37,915 nt of DNA from Sphingobacteriales bacterium TSM_CSM (GTDB lineage: Bacteria; Bacteroidota; Bacteroidia; Chitinophagales; UBA2359), in assembly GCA_002212725.1 (NCBI GenBank), contig MTCR01000050.1, forward strand, positions 1 through 37,915, given 5' to 3'. Position numbers and translations under genes: made by a program. The notes below the pieces were generated by a model, which saw only the letters and a program-made list of their open reading frames with translations, was not told where the DNA came from and made no database searches. Positions 33,769 through 37,915 of this stretch are shown here, in pieces. The stretch's first letter is position 1. Each line of letters starts with the position of its first letter.

Positions 33769-34836
33769 ATGAACAAAAAGACCCGGATACGCGCGGCCGG
33801 TGTTGTGCTTTTAGCAAGTTGGCTATTCACTTTTTACTGTTGCCGGCAGCCGTTCTCACCCGGTTTTGCGGTAACGGAAAAGCCTGTTATAGTAGTTCAT
33901 GGTGGGGCAGGTACCATTCAAAAAGATAAAATGACACCTCAAAAAGAACAGGAATACCGGCAAACACTGGAAAAGGCATTGCAGGAAGGGTATTCTTTGT
34001 TGCAGGAGGGCAAAAGCAGTACGCGAGCAGTATTGGCTGCCGTAGAGGTGCTGGAAGATTCGCCGTTGTTTAATGCCGGAAAAGGCTCTGTGTTTACCCA
34101 TAACGGTACTATAGAAATGGATGCCGCAATTATGGACGGCGCTACCCGTAAAGCAGGCGCCGTAAGCGGTGTACAATGCGTTAAAAATCCGGTGTTGGCG
34201 GCATGGGAAGTGCTGAAAGATGGTAGATTTATACTGCTTTCGGGTGAAGGGGCCGATTTGTTTGCCGAAGAGAAAAACCTGCAATTGGCCGACCAGGATT
34301 ACTTTGCTACGCCCGAACGTTACCTCCAACTTATGGAAGCCCGGAACAAGGGCAAAATGAAACTCGACCATGACGCCGCTAAAGATACTGCCAAAACACA
34401 TTCTTTTGTTTGGGAAAAGGAAAAATTCGGCACTGTGGGCGCTGTGGCTTTAGATGCATTTGGCAATCTTGCCGCTGCTACTTCCACCGGCGGACTAACC
34501 AACAAACAATACGGCAGAATTGGCGACTCACCCATTATTGGCGCCGGAACTTATGCCGACAATCATACCTGCGCAGTTTCCTGCACCGGTAAAGGCGAGG
34601 ATTTTATCCGGCTTTCGGCAGCACATGAAATTGCTTCTCAAATGCGCTATGCCGGACGTACTGTTGGCGAGGCTGCCGCCGAGGTAATTATGCACCAACT
34701 TACCAACCTTAAAGGGCGCGGCGGCTGTATTGCCATTGATAAGCAGGGGAATGTGGCTATGCCTTTCAATACACCCGGCATGTACAGGGGCAGCATTAAC
34801 CGGCAAGGACAAATGGAAATATTAATATACAAATGA
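33769..34836 (+). CDS. Isoaspartyl peptidase / plant-type L-asparaginase
   Basis: The 355-residue product belongs to the Ntn-hydrolase asparaginase family. Motifs are IVVHGGAGTI near residue 42, FNAGKGSVFTHNGTIEMDAAIMDG, and the autoprocessing site in FGTVGAVALD, where T222 becomes the N-terminal nucleophile. GGLTNKQYGRIGDSPIIGAGTYAD follows, with the substrate-binding arginine and GAGTYA. The N-terminus has a hydrophobic signal ending in FYCC (residues 22-25), so it is probably an exported lipoprotein. The ATG at 33769 was preferred to an in-frame start at 33712 because the signal begins there. It removes isoaspartyl residues from peptides and hydrolyses asparagine. The 289 bases upstream hold no gene I can support, and a link to the preceding operon is not evident. 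Confidence 0.93.
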   Translation: MNKKTRIRAAGVVLLASWLFTFYCCRQPFSPGFAVTEKPVIVVHGGAGTIQKDKMTPQKEQEYRQTLEKALQEGYSLLQEGKSSTRAVLAAVEVLEDSPLFNAGKGSVFTHNGTIEMDAAIMDGATRKAGAVSGVQCVKNPVLAAWEVLKDGRFILLSGEGADLFAEEKNLQLADQDYFATPERYLQLMEARNKGKMKLDHDAAKDTAKTHSFVWEKEKFGTVGAVALDAFGNLAAATSTGGLTNKQYGRIGDSPIIGAGTYADNHTCAVSCTGKGEDFIRLSAAHEIASQMRYAGRTVGEAAAEVIMHQLTNLKGRGGCIAIDKQGNVAMPFNTPGMYRGSINRQGQMEILIYK

Positions 34837-34893
34837 ACCAGTGCAATATGCATCCTGCAATTTTGCCCAACGATTTAAACCCTGTTTTCTGCC

Positions 34894-37821
34894 ATGTCTA
34901 ACCTGAAACATTTTGTTGTTGTTTGCTTTCTGCTCTTTGCTTTGAAAATGCAGGCACAATCATTGGACCGCCTCTGGACCGCCGCTTTTAACGGACAGGG
35001 CGATTTTTCTGACCGCTATACGGCAGCAGTTACCGATGAGGCAGGCAACCTTATTGTTGCCGGCTCTACTGCCATGCCCGACCAAAACCGCAATTTGCTG
35101 GTGCGAAAACTTGCTGCCGACGGAACCGTACTTTGGACACAAATTTACAACGGCCCGGGCGACGGAGCAGACGAAGCGCTGGCTCTGGTTACCGATGCCG
35201 GTAACAATATTTATGTAACAGGTTTCCAGAAAGGAAGCGGGGCCGGCAATGATTTTATTACACTGAAATACGCACCCGACAGTACCTTGCTGTGGACTGC
35301 CATTTACAACTACTCCTCCAATCAATACGACCAATCGAACAGTATTGCCCTGGGAAGTAATTTTGTGGTGGTAACCGGGCAAAGCGATAACGACCCTACA
35401 TCGGGCACCAATGATGACTATGTAACCATCAAATACAATATGTCAGACGGAACTCCCGTATGGACGCAGCGTTATAACGGACTTGGAAATGCACAAGACC
35501 GCCCGGCAAAGGTGGTTGCCGATGCTTCGGGTAATGTTTTTGTTGCCGGAACATCAGACAACGGCGCTAATTTTGACTTTGTTACCCTGAAGTATTCTGC
35601 CGTTGGCGAACTGCTTTGGGTACAATATGGCGACCGCGGCGATACCGACCGTGCTACCGATATGATTGCCGATGCAACCGGCAACATCTATATTACCGGC
35701 CGCAGCATGAACACCGCCAATAACTACGACTACTACACCCTTAAATACAACACAAACGGCAGTTTGTTATGGAGCAACATATATGATTATGTGGAAGACG
35801 ACCGCCCCAACCGGCTGACATTAGACCCATCGGGAAATGTACTGGTAACCGGACAAAGCGACCAGAATTTTACCGCCATCACCAACTATGATATTGCCAC
35901 CATCAAAATAAATAACGCCAATGGCGCACTGACCTGGGACCAAAGGTTTGCCGGAACAGGCAATGATACCGATGAAGGTATTGACCTGTGGTGCGACACT
36001 TCGGGCAATGTATTGGTGGCCGGCGAAACCGATACCGACCCCGACCCGCTTTCGGACAATCATAACTGGATTTTGCTTCAATATACGGCATCGGGCAGCC
36101 TTAACTGGCAGCAAAATATTGATGTGGCAGGCAATCATCATGATGTACTCTACAGTATGAAAGCTGCAAACGGGCAACTGTTTGTATGCGGCTATACCCA
36201 GGCGGCAGAGAATGACCGCAACGCAATTGTAAAAAAAATTGATACAAACGGCACAACATTATGGACCAGCCAGTACAACGGAACCGGCGATAACGGCGAT
36301 AATGCAAGAGCGGTTACCGCCTTTGACAACAACAATTTTTATGTAGCCGGTTATACCGTTTCCTACTACGAAGACAGAAACCTGTGTGTGTCTAAGCGAA
36401 GCGCAGCCACCGGCGCTTTGCTTTGGTTGTACCAACTCAACGGAACCTCGCCCGGCAGCGCAGATGAGGCAGTGGCCATTGCTGCAGACAATAACGGAAA
36501 CGTTTTTGCAACGGGTTATACCAAAAACAGCGGCACCTCTTCTGATATAACCACCCTGAAACTTAGCCCCGCCGGCGATTCGATTTGGGTGCAACTATAC
36601 AACGGCCCCGCTTCCGAATCGGACCGCGCCGCCGATTTGGCGCTCGATAATTCGGGCAATATTTATGTGGCGGGCAGAACCGATGCAGATGCCTCGGTGT
36701 TATCTGATGATAATTTTATAACCATTAAGTACGACCAAAACGGCAATCAGCTTTGGCTGCGTACCTACGCTGGCGCAGCCGGCGGCGAAGACCGTGCCGC
36801 CAAAATACGGGTAGCTGCCAACGGCTCAGTATATGTAGCCGGCAGAGAATGGAACGGCACCGATTTTGATATTACCATAGTATCTTATGCCGCAGATGGC
36901 ACGGCGGGTTGGACCTATACCTACCCCGATGCCGGAGGGGACGAACTGCCTTCCGATTTTGCATTAGATGCTGCCGGCAACCTGTATATAACCGGAAGTT
37001 TAACAGGGCTTTACCAGAGCGGCCTTACTTTTTCGCTCAGTCCGTCGGGCAACCTGTTGTGGGCACAAATCTGGGGCGAAACCGGCTTTACCCACACCGC
37101 CGAAGCCTTGGCCATTGACCCGGATAACCGTATTTGGGTGGCGGCAAGCGGCCCGGTAAACCAAAACGGTACAATGGTAAATGGCGCATTTGCCCTTTTG
37201 TACAACAGCAGCGGCGCCTTGTCAGATACGCTTCCGGGCAGCGTTATTGACAACATGACACCTAACGGCGCATTGTCCGATGATATTATTACTGCTCCCA
37301 ACGGTTATGCCTGCCTTGCTGCTCATGCCGATGAAACCAATGTCCTGCTTACCGATTATAACTGGCATATTGCCCTGCTGAATCCTTTTAACCAGCCGGC
37401 GGCTACAGATGTCTGGGCAGGCAGCGCCAACACCACCGATGTTCCGAATGCGTTGCTGTTGCTGGGTAATACCCTGCTGGCCGCAGGCAGCAGCAGTGAG
37501 GTAAACGGGCAAAGAAATATGCAGTTTATTGCCTATAATACTGCCATAACCGGTATTGACCCGGAAAATACAGCAACAACCTCACTGTATATATACCCCA
37601 ACCCCGCTCAGCAGTATCTGGTTGTTGAACCCAATGCCCCTGCAAGCGGACAACCGGTTACGTGCCGGGTTTACGACCTGACTGGACGACTTATGCCGCA
37701 ATGCACCATAACAGCCGGGGAGCAAAACCGGTTTATGCTGAACATTTCGGCGCTTCATGCGGGTATGTATTGGATGGAGTGTAATGGTAAAATAACTAAG
37801 TTTGTCAAAACCGGCAATTAG
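34894..37821 (+). CDS. Secreted beta-propeller (SBBP-repeat) protein with T9SS type A sorting domain
   Basis: This 975-residue exported protein begins with a signal peptide ending MQAQ. The body consists of about 15 repeats of 45-60 residues with the pattern 'G..D.A......D..GN.YV.G........D..T.KY...G..LW...YNG', the seven-bladed beta-propeller (SBBP) repeat. Examples are AGNLIVAGSTAMPDQNRN, GNNIYVTGFQKGSGAGND and GNIYITGRSMNTANNYDYYT. The count allows two propellers. The last 75 residues are a T9SS type A sorting domain: SLYIYPNPAQQYLVV, VYDLTGRLM and LHAGMYWMECNGK. It should be exported by the type IX system and displayed on or released from the surface. Binding partners are unknown. The gene is 57 bases after the asparaginase gene. 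Confidence 0.92.
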   Translation: MSNLKHFVVVCFLLFALKMQAQSLDRLWTAAFNGQGDFSDRYTAAVTDEAGNLIVAGSTAMPDQNRNLLVRKLAADGTVLWTQIYNGPGDGADEALALVTDAGNNIYVTGFQKGSGAGNDFITLKYAPDSTLLWTAIYNYSSNQYDQSNSIALGSNFVVVTGQSDNDPTSGTNDDYVTIKYNMSDGTPVWTQRYNGLGNAQDRPAKVVADASGNVFVAGTSDNGANFDFVTLKYSAVGELLWVQYGDRGDTDRATDMIADATGNIYITGRSMNTANNYDYYTLKYNTNGSLLWSNIYDYVEDDRPNRLTLDPSGNVLVTGQSDQNFTAITNYDIATIKINNANGALTWDQRFAGTGNDTDEGIDLWCDTSGNVLVAGETDTDPDPLSDNHNWILLQYTASGSLNWQQNIDVAGNHHDVLYSMKAANGQLFVCGYTQAAENDRNAIVKKIDTNGTTLWTSQYNGTGDNGDNARAVTAFDNNNFYVAGYTVSYYEDRNLCVSKRSAATGALLWLYQLNGTSPGSADEAVAIAADNNGNVFATGYTKNSGTSSDITTLKLSPAGDSIWVQLYNGPASESDRAADLALDNSGNIYVAGRTDADASVLSDDNFITIKYDQNGNQLWLRTYAGAAGGEDRAAKIRVAANGSVYVAGREWNGTDFDITIVSYAADGTAGWTYTYPDAGGDELPSDFALDAAGNLYITGSLTGLYQSGLTFSLSPSGNLLWAQIWGETGFTHTAEALAIDPDNRIWVAASGPVNQNGTMVNGAFALLYNSSGALSDTLPGSVIDNMTPNGALSDDIITAPNGYACLAAHADETNVLLTDYNWHIALLNPFNQPAATDVWAGSANTTDVPNALLLLGNTLLAAGSSSEVNGQRNMQFIAYNTAITGIDPENTATTSLYIYPNPAQQYLVVEPNAPASGQPVTCRVYDLTGRLMPQCTITAGEQNRFMLNISALHAGMYWMECNGKITKFVKTGN

Positions 37822-37915
37822 TTTTTCCGGAGCGTGTCAATGCTGCAAGAACTAGTGTTATGACATTTTAATTTTGGTTATTAATTTGGTAGTACCTGTT
37901 TTTGAGTTTTTCACG

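Noticed and set aside
33519..33830. 103-codon minus-strand frame between the JAB gene and the asparaginase gene
   Set aside because: It overlaps the start and signal peptide of the asparaginase gene and has no clear start. Its end (MPHLADLIAISVLFLG) looks protein-like, so a decayed gene remnant is possible, but I cannot assign it.

Overview
The window looks like chromosomal DNA from a member of the Bacteroidota, probably a Chitinophagales- or Saprospiria-like lineage (the rank below phylum is inference). The grounds are a PorZ-like protein and C-terminal type IX secretion (T9SS) sorting domains, promoter -7 elements of the form TAnnTTTG ahead of several genes, few Shine-Dalgarno sites, bacterial GH3 and YwqK-like proteins, and Bacteroidota-style intergenic repeats.

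Left part (1-10.7 kb): the broken 3' third of a type I restriction gene (hsdR), a conserved hypothetical gene, hemW, a 184-bp mobile-looking element, a small lipoprotein, a pentameric ligand-gated ion channel homologue, a membrane-anchored von Willebrand A (vWA) protein, an orphan CRISPR-like mini-array, a two-gene glycosyltransferase operon, a seven-unit array of terminator-like repeats, and a YwqK/MORN-like lipoprotein. Middle (10.7-22.6 kb): a membrane PP2C phosphatase divergent from a coiled-coil vWA protein, then housekeeping genes rpsO, pnp and rseP, a GH3 enzyme with an M42 peptidase, and an ATP-grasp ligase. Right part (22.7-37.8 kb): porZ, a lipoprotein sulfatase, a second copy of the mobile-looking element, a two-component system whose kinase carries a PDZ domain, a divergent secreted PDZ protein, a ubiquitin-like operon, an isoaspartyl peptidase/asparaginase, and a large beta-propeller protein with a T9SS tail.

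The most striking content is the compact operon at 31006-33479. It encodes a YukD-like ubiquitin-like protein, an E2 conjugating enzyme with a complete eukaryote-like active site, and a JAB/MPN metalloprotease. No E1 activating enzyme lies in the window. The JAB protein appears to carry two MPN domains: an intact catalytic one and a degenerate one lacking metal ligands. This is a single-chain analogue of the MPN+/MPN- pairs Rpn11-Rpn8 and CSN5-CSN6.

A second notable signal is a set of four TTAAC boxes spaced 10-11 bp apart. They lie between two divergent promoter elements, one for the kinase/regulator operon and one for the secreted PDZ gene. This suggests that the response regulator controls both and that the system monitors the cell envelope. 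I recognised no rRNA or tRNA gene, no transposase, no cas gene and no replication origin.
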